DNA of 64,000 nt from Verrucomicrobiota bacterium (GCA_003641745.1 QNAI01000004.1:20868-84867), one strand, 5' to 3'; shown: positions 8,856 through 17,907, counted from the first letter of the stretch. Notes: generated from the letters alone by a model not told the origin. Program-made: numbers and translations.

Positions 8856-10025
8856 ATGACTGACAAGAAAGAAACACCGAAGGCAGATCGCAAGGAAACC
8901 GCCGACTCCTCCGACCCGTCGGAATCCGAAAAGCGGACGAGAGAATCAAAGCCTCCGATGGATCCCGTGCGCAAATGGACGCTGCATGTTCTGGGGCTAT
9001 GCGTGGTGTTGTTTGCCTGGTACCTGGTCTCGGACCGGATCACGCCTTACACCACCCAGGCCCGCGTCCATGCTCTTGTCGTGCCCATTGTTTCGGAAGT
9101 GTCCGGCACGGTAACCGATGTCGGCGTGGGCACGAACCAGTATGTGAAGGCGGGCGATGTCTTGTTTCGGGTCGACCCGAGTCGTTATGAACTGGAGGTG
9201 GAAACAGCCGAGGCCACCCTTCAGGCCGCACGCCAGGCAACCGGTGCCTCGAGTGCCAACGTGGAGGTTGCGCGGGCGGCAGTGGCCTCGGCGGAAGCGA
9301 GCCTGGTCAGGGCCGAACAAGATGCCGTGAGGCTGCGGCGGATCAAAGAGGAGGATCCGGGCGCGATATCGGATCGACGGCTGGAGTCGGCCGAAGCGTC
9401 TCTCTCCGTCGCCCGCGGGCAGGTGGCTGCGGCGGAGGCCGGCCTCGAGATGGCCATTCAGCAACTTGGTCAGGAGGGTGAGAACAATTCGGGAATTCTC
9501 CAGGCCCAGGCCGCGCTCGAACACGCCCAGCTCAATCTTGCCCGCACGGTGGTCGTTGCTCCCGACGATGGACTGGTCAGTGATGTGCGGGTGGATCGCG
9601 GCAATTTCGCGCAGGCCGGCGCGCCCAACATGACTTTCATCTCTGTACACAATATTTGGGTACAGGCCGATTTCACCGAAAACAATCTGGGCAACATCAA
9701 GGCGGGCGATCCCGTTGGTCTGGTATTCGATGTCCTGCCCGGCCGGGTATTCAAGGGCCGCGTACGCGGTTCCGGTTTTGGCGTGGCGGTTGACTCGGCT
9801 CCACTCGGCAGCCTGCCGACGATCGAAAACGACCGCCAATGGCTGCGCAGTGCGCAGCGTTTTCCGGTCGTGGTTGATTTTGAGATTGAAGATTCGGACG
9901 AAGCCCTGGGCCTCAGAGTCGGGGCCCAGGCCTCGGTCATGGTCCACACGGGAGAGAACACATTTTTGAATGCCCTGGGCAGGTTCCAGCTATGGCTGGT
10001 CAGCAAACTGACCTACGCCTATTAG
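8856..10025 (+). CDS. HlyD/EmrA family membrane-fusion adaptor
   Basis: A 389-residue periplasmic adaptor. A charged cytoplasmic N terminus (residues 1-38) is followed by one membrane helix (WTLHVLGLCVVLFAWYLV), a lipoyl half-domain (VSGTVTDVGVGTNQYVKAGDVLFRVDP), an alanine- and glutamate-rich alpha-hairpin (about residues 110-220), the second lipoyl half (VVAPDDGLVSDVRVDRGN) and a beta-barrel (VQADFTENNLGNIKAGDPV). This is the EmrA/AaeA organisation. It should bridge the outer-membrane factor encoded upstream and the DUF2955 inner-membrane protein encoded downstream. The substrate is unknown; comparable HlyD-FUSC pairs export aromatic acids or toxic hydrophobic compounds. Confidence 0.92.
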   Translation: MTDKKETPKADRKETADSSDPSESEKRTRESKPPMDPVRKWTLHVLGLCVVLFAWYLVSDRITPYTTQARVHALVVPIVSEVSGTVTDVGVGTNQYVKAGDVLFRVDPSRYELEVETAEATLQAARQATGASSANVEVARAAVASAEASLVRAEQDAVRLRRIKEEDPGAISDRRLESAEASLSVARGQVAAAEAGLEMAIQQLGQEGENNSGILQAQAALEHAQLNLARTVVVAPDDGLVSDVRVDRGNFAQAGAPNMTFISVHNIWVQADFTENNLGNIKAGDPVGLVFDVLPGRVFKGRVRGSGFGVAVDSAPLGSLPTIENDRQWLRSAQRFPVVVDFEIEDSDEALGLRVGAQASVMVHTGENTFLNALGRFQLWLVSKLTYAY

Positions 10026-10034
10026 TTAACCGCC

Positions 10035-10250
10035 ATGCGTGAAATGACGAGCGGCCTCTGTGCGGCTGACGTGGAAGTCAGCCCTCCGAGAGGACCATAC
10101 CCGGAGGGTCAAGTTACCTCCGTCACCGAGGTTATGGAGAACATGCCACCTCGCCCCTGTCGTCCGGATGAACCGTTCATTGCCCAGTACCCCTCATATG
10201 AGATTCTGCCCTTCCTAGGACGTACCGAGCGGACTGGGTTCCGAACATGA
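10035..10250 (+). CDS. Doubtful 71-residue reading frame between the adaptor and pump genes
   Basis: The 221 bases between the HlyD and DUF2955 genes contain a 71-residue frame that begins shortly after the adaptor stop and whose stop overlaps the ATG of the next gene as ATGA. That layout would suit coupled translation. The product is proline-rich with no hydrophobic segment and resembles no family I know, and no clear ribosome-binding site precedes it. It may simply be a leader region of the pump gene. I record it because the spacing is otherwise unusually long inside this operon. Confidence 0.2.
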   Translation: MREMTSGLCAADVEVSPPRGPYPEGQVTSVTEVMENMPPRPCRPDEPFIAQYPSYEILPFLGRTERTGFRT

Positions 10251-11323
10251 ATATAGCCAATCTTCGCATCCTCAGGATGGCCCTGGGAACAGCTCTGTCC
10301 ATGTGGTTCTCGCAGGCGATGGCTTGGAATATGTCGTTCATCGCCCCGGTGTTTACCATGTTCATCCTGGCTTTGCCCGTGCCGGCCATCGGACTGAGAG
10401 GCGGGGTCAAGTTCGTCCTCGTCCTGGTGTCTGCGTTGCTGGTGGGGCTGCTATTTCTCCCCTTTCTGCTGCACCAACGACTGGTTGGCCTGCTGCTGCT
10501 GTCACTTGCCTTGTTCTGGAGCTTTTTCCACACCGCCCGCGGCGGATCGCCGGTGGTGGGTACTTTCCTTACGGTCGGCCTGTCGCTGGCCACTGCCGTG
10601 GGCACGGTGTCGGTGGATGCCTTGTTGGACCTGATACAGGGTGTCGGAACCGGAGCCTGCTTCGGGGTGGCGTTCGTATGGGTCGCCCACGCCATCCTGC
10701 CCGACTCCTCTGCGTCTCCGGAATCGACCAGGCCGCCGGGAAAACGTCCGCCACCACCACCGCCGCCGGATGTGCAGACGGCCGGCCGGCTGGCGTTGCG
10801 TTCACTGATGATCGTGATGCCGATCCTTGTCTGGTTCCTGCTGTCCGGTTCCAGTGCGAGTTACGCGGCCGTCATGATCAAGGTTGCCTCGATGGGTCAG
10901 CAGGTGACGACCGATCAGACCAGCACGGCGGCGCGGTCACTTCTGATTTCGACCGTGATCGGCGGCATCGGAGCAATCATCGGATGGGAAATCCTCAGTA
11001 TGTGGCCGTCATTACTGATCTACACGCTGCTGATCGGTCTCGCGGGCCTGGTGGTGGGACGCCGCGTTTTTTCCGGTCCCGGTATGCTTCCCACCGGTGG
11101 CACCTGGACCTATGGCTACCTTACCATGATCGTCCTGTTGGCGCCCGCCGTTCTCGATGGCCAGGGCGGCGGCAGCGCCGACGCGGCTTTCTGGAGTCGC
11201 CTGCTCATGTTTTTCGGTGCCACGATTTACAGCGTGCTCGCCGTCTACGTGTTCGATGCTTTCAAATCATCGCCGCGGTCTGATTCGATCCGGATTGAAG
11301 AGGCCCAGACTAAACCAATCTGA
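10247..11323 (+). CDS. DUF2955 inner-membrane protein (FUSC/aromatic acid exporter-like)
   Basis: A 358-residue membrane protein with two blocks of hydrophobic helices (about residues 5-150 and 185-340) separated by a proline-rich linker (PPGKRPPPPPPPDVQ). This doubled arrangement, with an N-terminal RMALGTALSMWFSQAM start, is that of the DUF2955 family, which is related to the FUSC/AaeB pumps and is regularly encoded beside HlyD adaptors. It is the likely energised inner-membrane part of the exporter formed with the two preceding proteins. No soluble ATPase is encoded nearby, so transport is probably driven by an ion gradient, which is inference. Confidence 0.82.
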   Translation: MNIANLRILRMALGTALSMWFSQAMAWNMSFIAPVFTMFILALPVPAIGLRGGVKFVLVLVSALLVGLLFLPFLLHQRLVGLLLLSLALFWSFFHTARGGSPVVGTFLTVGLSLATAVGTVSVDALLDLIQGVGTGACFGVAFVWVAHAILPDSSASPESTRPPGKRPPPPPPPDVQTAGRLALRSLMIVMPILVWFLLSGSSASYAAVMIKVASMGQQVTTDQTSTAARSLLISTVIGGIGAIIGWEILSMWPSLLIYTLLIGLAGLVVGRRVFSGPGMLPTGGTWTYGYLTMIVLLAPAVLDGQGGGSADAAFWSRLLMFFGATIYSVLAVYVFDAFKSSPRSDSIRIEEAQTKPI

Positions 11324-11364
11324 AACGGGGAGATCGATATATGGCAATATCTGATACAAGTAAA

Positions 11365-11392
11365 CAAACCGTAGTGTGCTACGTATGGTTTG
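11365..11392. other. Imperfect hairpin between DUF2955 and queC
   Basis: caaaccgtag pairs with ctac-gtat-ggtttg, giving a 6-bp outer and 4-bp inner stem with a four-base bulge. The 13-base string aaacaaaccgtag here recurs at the moeA terminator (44053 onward). There is no T-run, so it is not a canonical terminator. I saw no preQ1-type riboswitch in the queC leader. Confidence 0.35.
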
Positions 11393-11426
11393 ATCGTATT
11401 CAACTTTTGAAACCAAAGAACTGTTT

Positions 11427-12110
11427 GTGAAGGTTGTTGTCCTCTGCAGCGGAGGAATGGATTCGGTGGCGGCCCTCTATCAGGCTCACCGGGATGACCA
11501 AGTCGTGGCCGTCCTGAGTTTTCACTACGGCGCCAAGCACAACGATCGGGAGATCCCGTTCGCGGCGCACCACGCCAAGGCTCTCGGGTTTCGCCACGAA
11601 GTGGTCCGGCTCGATTTCATGGACCGGCTTTTTCAGTCGGATCTTCTGCGCTCCGGCGGCACCATCCCGGACGGACATTACGAGGAGGCGAACATGAAGC
11701 AGACCGTGGTTCCCTTCCGCAACGGGATCATGCTGAGCGTGGCGGCGGGCTTCGCCGAAAGCTGCGGAGCGGAAGCGGTGGTCATCGCCGCTCATTCCGG
11801 TGACCACGCCATCTACCCGGATTGCCGGGACGCATTCATGCAGGCGATGGGCGAAGCGATCCGGTTGGGCACCTATGAGAAGATTGAGCTGCTGCGGCCT
11901 TTCATCGATCTGGACAAGGCCGGGATTGCCATCCGCGGGGCTGAGCTCGGGGTCAATTTCGCCCGGACCTGGTCGTGCTATCGAGGAGGGGCCCTGCACT
12001 GCGGCCGCTGTGGCACCTGTGTCGAACGGCGCGAAGCCTTTCAGAAGGCCGGCCTCGGCGATCCCACCGAATATGTTTTCACCGATTCCCTTCCTCCGTC
12101 CCCGGGTTGA
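11427..12110 (+). CDS. queC: 7-cyano-7-deazaguanine synthase
   Basis: This 227-residue enzyme converts 7-carboxy-7-deazaguanine to preQ0 with ATP and ammonia, in the queuosine tRNA modification pathway. The N terminus carries the PP-loop CSGGMDSVAALYQ, and the C terminus has the zinc-binding cysteines in TWSCYRGGALHCGRCGTCVER. The start is GTG at 11427, which places the PP-loop at residue 7 as in other members. The next gene, queE, follows after 30 bases and supplies its substrate, so the two form a compact pathway pair. No queD or queF is present in this window. Confidence 0.95.
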   Translation: MKVVVLCSGGMDSVAALYQAHRDDQVVAVLSFHYGAKHNDREIPFAAHHAKALGFRHEVVRLDFMDRLFQSDLLRSGGTIPDGHYEEANMKQTVVPFRNGIMLSVAAGFAESCGAEAVVIAAHSGDHAIYPDCRDAFMQAMGEAIRLGTYEKIELLRPFIDLDKAGIAIRGAELGVNFARTWSCYRGGALHCGRCGTCVERREAFQKAGLGDPTEYVFTDSLPPSPG

Positions 12111-12140
12111 CCCCGGAGGCAAACGTTCATTCGGTCACCC

Positions 12141-12833
12141 GTGCGCATCGCAGAGATTTTACATTCCATTCAGGGCGAAGGGTCCCTTCTGGGGACACCT
12201 TCCTCCTTTGTGCGCACTTCCGGCTGCAATCTTCGATGCGTCTGGTGCGACACTCCCTATGCATCCTGGCATCCGGAGGGGCCCGAGATGAGCGAGGCGG
12301 AGATCCTCGAGCAGATAGAAGACCATGGCGCCCGCCATGTGGTCCTGACCGGGGGCGAACCGATGGTGGCCGCTGGTGTCGGTTCCCTGGCCAAGGCCAT
12401 ACGGGAAACCGGCCGCCACCTGACCATTGAAACGGCCGGAACCGTACCGCCGGAGGGGATCGCCTGCGATCTGGCCTCGCTCAGCCCGAAGCTGGCCAAT
12501 TCCTCCCCCGGCCGGGAACTTCCCGAGGCCTGGCGCAAACGGCACGAAACCCGGCGCTGGCAACCCGAAGTGGTCCGGGCCTGGATCGAATCCCATCCGT
12601 TTCAGCTGAAGTTCGTGGTATGTGGTCAGAGCGATCTGGACGAGGTGGAATCCATGATTGCTCAACTCGGCCCGACCGTCCTCCCGGAGAATGTTTTCCT
12701 CATGCCTGAGGGCATCCAACTGGAGACCCTCCGTGCACGTGCCGGCTGGCTGGTGGAGGTCTGCCGCCAGCGGGGTTACCGATACGGTCACCGATTGCAG
12801 ATCGAGCTCTTCGGGAACAGGCGGGGGACATAA
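12141..12833 (+). CDS. queE: 7-carboxy-7-deazaguanine synthase (radical SAM)
   Basis: A 230-residue radical SAM enzyme. SIQGEGSLLGTPSSFVR near the N terminus is typical for QueE, followed by the cluster-binding CNLRCVWCDTPY (CxxxCxxC) and TGGEPM, the SAM-contacting motif. It rearranges 6-carboxytetrahydropterin to 7-carboxy-7-deazaguanine, which QueC then uses. The start is GTG at 12141. It is co-directional with queC, 30 bases apart, and convergent with purB, whose stop lies 78 bases beyond. Confidence 0.95.
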   Translation: MRIAEILHSIQGEGSLLGTPSSFVRTSGCNLRCVWCDTPYASWHPEGPEMSEAEILEQIEDHGARHVVLTGGEPMVAAGVGSLAKAIRETGRHLTIETAGTVPPEGIACDLASLSPKLANSSPGRELPEAWRKRHETRRWQPEVVRAWIESHPFQLKFVVCGQSDLDEVESMIAQLGPTVLPENVFLMPEGIQLETLRARAGWLVEVCRQRGYRYGHRLQIELFGNRRGT

Positions 12834-12911
12834 GTATGCTTTTTGTGAGCGCGGCCTGAAAGCTCGGAATGGGCGCACGCAGGGCACGCCCCTGCTACAA
12901 GAAGACAGGCG

Positions 12912-14366
12912 TTACAGAATCGCGCCTGGCTCAATCCTGCCCGCCTCGGGGAACTTCTTCTTCCACAAACCGACCCTGCGAACAAAGGCATCGACCTGGG
13001 CGGGGGCCGAGCCCACGAATTTCCGGCCGGACCCGAGTACCTTTCGGATTCCGGCGACGGTCAGCGGTATCCTGTCATCCGCACCCAACCGTTCGACCAT
13101 GTCGGCTGCCTCCGCCCGTCCTTCGCGGCGGGCCACAATCGCTCCCAGAGCGTGCTCCTTGATAACCTCGTGCGCCGTCTCACGACCGGCACCGGCTTTG
13201 ACAGCCTCCATCAGAATGGTGGTCGTCGCCAGGAATGGCAGTTCGCGGAAGTTTTCAGCCTCGATTGCGGCGGGAAAGACTGCGAACTGGTCAAGGACCG
13301 TGAGAAACGTCTCAAGCAGTCCGTCGATGGCAAAAAAGGCGTCCGGCAGCATCACTCTTCTCACGACCGAACAGGATACATCTCCTTCGTTCCACTGATC
13401 GCCGGACAAGCCTGAGGCCATGGTCACGTGGCCGGCCAGAATGGTGGCGAATCCAACAATCCGTTCCGAGCTCCTGCAATTCGTCTTGTGCGGCATGGCC
13501 GAGGAACCGACCTGGCCTTTGCGGAACCCTTCAGTCACCAGCCCGAATCCCGCCATCAGCCGGATTGTCCTGGCAAAACTGGACGGACCTGCCGCCAACT
13601 GGGTCAGGGCAGTGATAACGTCGAAGTCCATACTCCTGGGATAAACCTGCCCTACGTTCTCCAGAACATCGGCCAGACCGAGGTGATCGACCACCCGGCG
13701 TTCGAGCTCGGCGACCTTCTTAACATCGTTTTCGAAAAGGGTCAGTTGGTCGAGCTGGGTGCCTACGGCCCCCTTGAGTCCGCGGGCGGAGTAACGCCGG
13801 ATCAGGTCGTCCAGTCGTTCGAGAGCCACCAGCAGTTCCTGGCCGGCCATGGCGACACGCTTCCCGACCGTGGTTGGCTGGGCCGGTACGTTGTGCGTCC
13901 GTCCGGTGATCATCAGGGTTCGGTATTCGCGAGCCCGTTCGGCCATCTTTCCAAGAGCCGCCACCACTTTCACCCGGACGAATTCCAGCGACCGGAAAAT
14001 CTGGAGCTGTTCGACGTTTTCGGTCAGATCCCGGCTGGTCAGGCCAAGGTGAATCTGTTCACGGCCGGCCAGACCGTTGAACTCCTCTATCCGGGCCTTG
14101 ACGTCGTGCAGAAGCGTGCGCTCGCGACGGTCGATGGAGGCAAGATCAACCTGATTACTGACCCGCTCGTAATCCCGGATGGCAGCGGCCGAAACATTGA
14201 GGCCCAGGTCCCGCTGGGCCTTGAGCACCGCGATCCAATAGCCGCGCTCGAGTCTGACCCGACCCGATGGTGTCCAGATATCCCGCAGGGTGGCCGACGC
14301 ATACCGCTCCGCCAGAACATTGGGTATCGCTTCAACAGTCCGGTCCACTTTTTGCTTTTTTTTCAT
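12912..14366 (-). CDS. purB: Adenylosuccinate lyase
   Basis: A protein of about 484 residues of the fumarase/aspartase superfamily. It contains TGRTHNVPAQPTTVGKR (the second conserved block with the catalytic His), GAVGTQ, and the superfamily signature VGSSAMPHKTNCRSSE, where PurB enzymes have the flexible catalytic serine loop. It acts twice in purine synthesis, releasing fumarate from SAICAR and from adenylosuccinate. I chose ATG at 14366 (MKKKQKVDRT); a GTG three codons upstream at 14375 would add MPT. It is transcribed alone and ends convergently with queE. Confidence 0.93.
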   Translation of the reverse strand: MKKKQKVDRTVEAIPNVLAERYASATLRDIWTPSGRVRLERGYWIAVLKAQRDLGLNVSAAAIRDYERVSNQVDLASIDRRERTLLHDVKARIEEFNGLAGREQIHLGLTSRDLTENVEQLQIFRSLEFVRVKVVAALGKMAERAREYRTLMITGRTHNVPAQPTTVGKRVAMAGQELLVALERLDDLIRRYSARGLKGAVGTQLDQLTLFENDVKKVAELERRVVDHLGLADVLENVGQVYPRSMDFDVITALTQLAAGPSSFARTIRLMAGFGLVTEGFRKGQVGSSAMPHKTNCRSSERIVGFATILAGHVTMASGLSGDQWNEGDVSCSVVRRVMLPDAFFAIDGLLETFLTVLDQFAVFPAAIEAENFRELPFLATTTILMEAVKAGAGRETAHEVIKEHALGAIVARREGRAEAADMVERLGADDRIPLTVAGIRKVLGSGRKFVGSAPAQVDAFVRRVGLWKKKFPEAGRIEPGAIL

Positions 14367-14405
14367 TGTGGGCACTTTGATTAATTGTAACTCCCGCGCC
14401 TCAAT

Positions 14406-15050
14406 TCAACGCGCAGCCCAGAGCATGCCCCGGCGCTGAATCTCCATCGCTTCCGGCACCTTGAAATCATCGGGCACGTGCCCCAGGGAGCTGTAAAAAA
14501 CCCTGCCCTGGCCGTAGCGGCGCTTCCAGACCACGGGCATCACGGTTCCGTTGACCCAATCGGTCGATCGGTCGACGAGTGTGGTGGTGGCCAGAACCTG
14601 GTTGGATGGATCCGTATGCATGTAATATTGCTCCGAATGCATTGAGAAATCCCTGAGTCCCCTGGTGATGGGGTCATCGTGGTCGGTTATATTGACCGTG
14701 TAATCGATGATATTGTCCGGATGGGCCACCCACTGTCCGCCTGTCATGAACTGGTAATCGGTGTTGTCGCGGAAGGAATCTGCCATCGTGCCATGGTAAC
14801 CAGCCAGACCGACACCGTCCTTGACGGCCTCCCGCAAGCCCTCCGATTGCTCCTTGGTGATGGTTCCCATCGTCCACATCGGGACGATCAATGAAAGGGA
14901 ACCCAATTTCTCCGCGTCGAGATAGCTGTCCAGGGTATCCGATACCTCGACCTCGAAATCCTGCGTCCGCAACCAGCCCGCGAACAGATCTGCCCCTTCC
15001 TTCGGTTTGTGGCCGTCCCAGCCACCCCAGACAATAAGAGCCCTTTTCAT
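14406..15050 (-). CDS. ThuA-like domain protein
   Basis: A 214-residue protein with a class I glutamine-amidotransferase-like fold of the ThuA family: [13 protein letters not shown] at the N terminus, [13 protein letters not shown] in the middle, [10 protein letters not shown], a late HSEQYYMH and a C-terminal [10 protein letters not shown]. ThuA proteins act in trehalose or other sugar metabolism, but most members, including this one, have no defined reaction. The frame is open well upstream, but ATG at 15050 gives the family N terminus. It lies 40 bases downstream of purB on the same strand. No sugar transporter or other thu gene is nearby. Confidence 0.85.
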   Translation of the reverse strand: MKRALIVWGGWDGHKPKEGADLFAGWLRTQDFEVEVSDTLDSYLDAEKLGSLSLIVPMWTMGTITKEQSEGLREAVKDGVGLAGYHGTMADSFRDNTDYQFMTGGQWVAHPDNIIDYTVNITDHDDPITRGLRDFSMHSEQYYMHTDPSNQVLATTTLVDRSTDWVNGTVMPVVWKRRYGQGRVFYSSLGHVPDDFKVPEAMEIQRRGMLWAAR

Positions 15051-15163
15051 CACTCGGCCATTAGAGCAGACCCGGACAATCTCGGACAGAAAAAAGCAGA
15101 TTCGGATCGGTATAACCGATGAGTGATTTCGGCCCGTTACATCGCTCCAACAGATCGCGGATC

Positions 15164-15193
15164 TTGACACCTGCCATTTCACACCGCTATTGA
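15164..15193 (+). promoter_or_regulatory. Candidate promoter (TTGACA, 18 bp, TATTGA)
   Basis: A perfect -35 hexamer TTGACA at 15164-15169 is followed after 18 bases by TATTGA at 15188-15193. It points to the rsgA side and lies in the 375-base gap between the divergent ThuA-like and rsgA genes. A strong terminator follows about 130 bases later and before rsgA. The assignment is by eye against the sigma-70 consensus. Confidence 0.5.
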
Positions 15194-15219
15194 TGACCCT
15201 TTCCTCTGAACCCTTAACC

Positions 15220-15294
15220 ATGAACCGCCGCATGAAAGCAATTGTGACATTGAAGATGACCCTTGTCCTCGTTGGCGGTCCTGGCAGCGCTTGA
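15220..15294 (+). CDS. Possible 24-residue leader peptide
   Basis: ATG at 15220 opens a 24-codon frame ending at TGA 15292-15294, with a basic start (MNRRMK) and a hydrophobic, Val/Leu-rich end ([11 protein letters not shown]). It lies between the candidate promoter and the terminator at 15321, where a leader peptide of an attenuator would lie. There is no clear ribosome-binding site and no run of a single amino acid codon. It could equally be chance within a small non-coding RNA. Confidence 0.2.
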   Translation: MNRRMKAIVTLKMTLVLVGGPGSA

Positions 15295-15320
15295 ACCTGC
15301 GCTGATTCCGATTTTTTCAG

Positions 15321-15347
15321 GCCGTCCCCGAGGGGACGGCTTTTTTT
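15321..15347 (+). terminator. Strong intrinsic terminator upstream of rsgA
   Basis: gccgtccc, loop cgag and gggacggc form a perfect 8-bp GC-rich stem, directly followed by seven T. A smaller hairpin, cagcgc...gcgctg, lies just before at 15285-15304. No annotated plus-strand gene ends nearby: the previous gene is on the minus strand and rsgA starts 79 bases later. It therefore terminates either a small RNA started at about 15200 or an rsgA leader. Confidence 0.85.
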
Positions 15348-15425
15348 GTACAACAGGTGCTTTCCTGTTCGCAACTCTGCGCACCACCACCGATGTGGGC
15401 GCTTTCATTTCCACCCTCACTCAAA

Positions 15426-16508
15426 ATGCAGCTACAATCTCTCGGTTGGGATCTTTTCTTTGAAGAGCACTTCCAACCACACCGAACGGCAGGCCTGCTT
15501 CCTGCGCGCGTTGCCGTCGAAACTCGCAGTCTCTATACACTGATCGGTGAGGACGGGCAATTTTCCGCCCGTTGCCGCGGCCGATTTCTCCACCAAATTT
15601 CCGACCGTGCTGATATGCCGGCAGTCGGTGACTGGGTCGCCTGTATGCGGAGAGCCGAAACCCGCGAAGCGGATATCCAGGCGGTCCTTCCCCGCCGTAC
15701 CCGGTTTTCCCGGGCCGCTGCGGGCCCGGAAACCAGCGAACAGGTCGTCGCCGCCAATGTCGATATGCTCTTCCTGGTAACCGGTCTGGACCACAACTAC
15801 AACCTCCGCAGGATTGAACGCTATCTCGCGGTGGCCTTCGAAAGCGGCGCTGAGCCGGTCATCATACTCAACAAGACCGATCTCTGTCTCGACACCAATG
15901 AGCGCCTGGCAGAGGTGAAAGCAATTGCCCGGGGCCTGCAGGTCGTCGCAGTCAGCGCTGCGACCGGTCAGGCGGTCGACGAGGTCAAGCGCTTGATCCG
16001 CCCGGGGAATACGGTGGCTCTGCTCGGATCATCCGGGGTTGGCAAGTCCACCCTGGTCAACCAATTGCTCGGCCAGCAAGTTCAGGACACCGGTTCTGCC
16101 CGGGTAACGGACGGACGCGGGCGCCATACCACAACCACCCGGAGCCTTATACCGATCCCGTCCGGCGGCATGCTCATCGATACCCCGGGCATGCGGGAAC
16201 TCGGGCTCTGGGATATCGGAACAGGAGTCCGGGGCCTATTCGAAGACATCGGTGAACTGGCCACCCAATGCCGCTTCAACAACTGCCATCACGGTAGTGA
16301 ACCCGGCTGCGCGATCCGCAAAGCCCTTGAGACCGGTTGTCTCGATCCCGGACGCTTCCAGAACTGGCTCAAGCTGCAGCGGGAGGAGTCCTTCGTACAG
16401 CGTCAACAGGACGAGGCCCTGCGCCGCAAGCACACCGCCAACTGGAAGCGAACCACCACGAACTATCGCCAGAAAACGCGCTTCGAGCAAAACCAGTTGG
16501 ACGACTGA
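15426..16508 (+). CDS. rsgA: Ribosome small subunit-dependent GTPase A
   Basis: A 360-residue circularly permuted GTPase. Order of parts: OB-fold (residues 1-110), G4 motif NKTD, then the P-loop GSSGVGKST, then G3 DTPG, and a C-terminal zinc knuckle CRFNNCHHGSEPGC. RsgA checks late 30S ribosome maturation and releases factors such as RbfA. The frame is open from 15357, but ATG at 15426 (MQLQSLGWD) matches the family start. A strong terminator lies 79 bases upstream, so expression may depend on read-through or on a promoter after the terminator. It converges on the FKBP gene with 58 bases between the stops. Confidence 0.93.
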   Translation: MQLQSLGWDLFFEEHFQPHRTAGLLPARVAVETRSLYTLIGEDGQFSARCRGRFLHQISDRADMPAVGDWVACMRRAETREADIQAVLPRRTRFSRAAAGPETSEQVVAANVDMLFLVTGLDHNYNLRRIERYLAVAFESGAEPVIILNKTDLCLDTNERLAEVKAIARGLQVVAVSAATGQAVDEVKRLIRPGNTVALLGSSGVGKSTLVNQLLGQQVQDTGSARVTDGRGRHTTTTRSLIPIPSGGMLIDTPGMRELGLWDIGTGVRGLFEDIGELATQCRFNNCHHGSEPGCAIRKALETGCLDPGRFQNWLKLQREESFVQRQQDEALRRKHTANWKRTTTNYRQKTRFEQNQLDD

Positions 16509-16566
16509 TGTCCGTTCAGTGATGTGATGAGGCAGGTCGCGGTGTTTGTTCAACCACGGCTGCGGT

Positions 16567-17043
16567 TCAGCCTTCTATCTCGACGACTTCGACCCTGAAA
16601 ATGAGGGTTGAGCGGCGTGGAATTCCTTCTCCGCGACCCCTCAGCCCATAAGCCAGGGCGTAGGGGATGATCAGTATACGCATCTCACCCTCGCGCATGT
16701 CGGCTAATGCCTCTTCCCAACCCAAGATAACCTCCCCGCTGCCAAGTCTCAACTCGAACGGTTTTTCCCGGTCGTTATTCTCACCGAATTTCGTGCCGTC
16801 TATCAGAAACCCGGTGTAGACCACCGAAATCTTCATGCCCCGAAGCGGTTTCTCGCCCGTGCCCTCGCGTTCGATGATATAGCGGAGGCCGGATGGGGTT
16901 TCCAGATAACCCGGCCATTGCGTTTCGATTATCTCCTCATCGTCAGCCGAGAAGCTGCCCCGCGGTCCGGCGCCGGACCCGGCCGACGAAAATACAAGAA
17001 CGAGGCAGAGGGCGATCAATCGGTGGCTTCTTGTTAAAATCAT
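16567..17043 (-). CDS. FKBP-type peptidyl-prolyl isomerase, exported
   Basis: A 158-residue protein with a signal peptide (SHRLIALCLVLVFSSAGSGA) and a single FKBP domain over residues 50-158. Family residues include the ISVVYTGFLIDGTKF strand-turn, FELRLGSGEVILGWEEAL and GEMRILIIPYALAYG, ending with LIFRVEVVEIEG. It should assist protein folding in the periplasm by isomerising peptidyl-proline bonds. The length suits a minimal, single-domain exported FKBP. It is divergent from the SGNH hydrolase gene; the 146 bases between them must hold promoters for both, though I saw no strong consensus. Confidence 0.9.
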   Translation of the reverse strand: MILTRSHRLIALCLVLVFSSAGSGAGPRGSFSADDEEIIETQWPGYLETPSGLRYIIEREGTGEKPLRGMKISVVYTGFLIDGTKFGENNDREKPFELRLGSGEVILGWEEALADMREGEMRILIIPYALAYGLRGRGEGIPRRSTLIFRVEVVEIEG

Positions 17044-17189
17044 GGCTGGGCGGGTTCCCTATCCTGTCCAACAGGTGTCACAATGCAGCCCTCGGGACAA
17101 ATGAAATATTCCCGCCGGCATGAAAGGTCGCTAGTGTCCTGAATACGCTTCCCCACCCGGTCCGCCATGCCCTACCCTGGGGTCGCACC

Positions 17190-17834
17190 ATGAACCCCAT
17201 TCCCGCAGATGATCCCCGCCACCCCGCCTACGGTCCGGTTGAAGACCAGTCCGAGCTTCCGAGAATTCTTTTGATCGGAGATTCCATCTCGATCGGATAC
17301 ACGGTGACGGTTCGTGAGATCCTGAACGGCGCAGCCAATGTTCATCGGGTCCCCGAAAACGGGCGGGACACCGAGCACGGCCTGAAACAGCTCGATGCCT
17401 GGTTGGGTGAAAAGCCCTGGGACCTGATCCACTTCAACTTCGGGCTGCATGACATCAGGCACGTAAAAGACGACATGATGGATATATCCGGAATACGAAT
17501 ACGTTCAGTGGACGAGTACGCGCAAAATCTCACCCGGATTCTGGATTGCTTGAACCGGACCGGGGCACGGCTGATCTTTGCCACCACGACTCCGGTGCCG
17601 AACGGAGCAGACGGACGCCGTCCCGGAGACGAAATCGAGAGCAATGCGATCGCGGGCGAAATCATGGCAGGGGCCGGGGTGCCTATCAATGACCTCCATG
17701 CATTCATAACCCCTCGCCTGGCCGAGGCTCAAACCCCTCAGAACGTGCATTTCAATGAACACGGCTACCGGCTTCTGGGCGAGGAAGTCGCCCGTATCAT
17801 TCGCGGCCTCTTTCTGACGAACAGGTCCGACTGA
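17190..17834 (+). CDS. SGNH/GDSL hydrolase
   Basis: A 214-residue esterase-fold protein. Block I is ILLIGDSISIGYT (nucleophile Ser in GDS), block III is IHFNFGLHDI with the usual Asn replaced by His-Asp context, and block V is NVHFNEHGYRLL with the catalytic Asp/His pair region. No signal peptide is evident, so it is probably cytoplasmic. The family removes acyl groups from sugars, lipids or peptidoglycan; the substrate cannot be named. It converges on holA, and a dispersed palindromic repeat fills the 178-base gap. Confidence 0.82.
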   Translation: MNPIPADDPRHPAYGPVEDQSELPRILLIGDSISIGYTVTVREILNGAANVHRVPENGRDTEHGLKQLDAWLGEKPWDLIHFNFGLHDIRHVKDDMMDISGIRIRSVDEYAQNLTRILDCLNRTGARLIFATTTPVPNGADGRRPGDEIESNAIAGEIMAGAGVPINDLHAFITPRLAEAQTPQNVHFNEHGYRLLGEEVARIIRGLFLTNRSD

Positions 17835-17907
17835 CATCATGGGGCACGACAGGGGTCAGGCCGGAACAGGCAATGTTTGGTGGGTCGGTAGACGTTCTGT
17901 GCCAATC

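Noticed and set aside
11324..11426. preQ1 riboswitch upstream of queC
   Set aside because: The leader lacks the short C-rich and A-rich aptamer segments; only an imperfect hairpin is seen.
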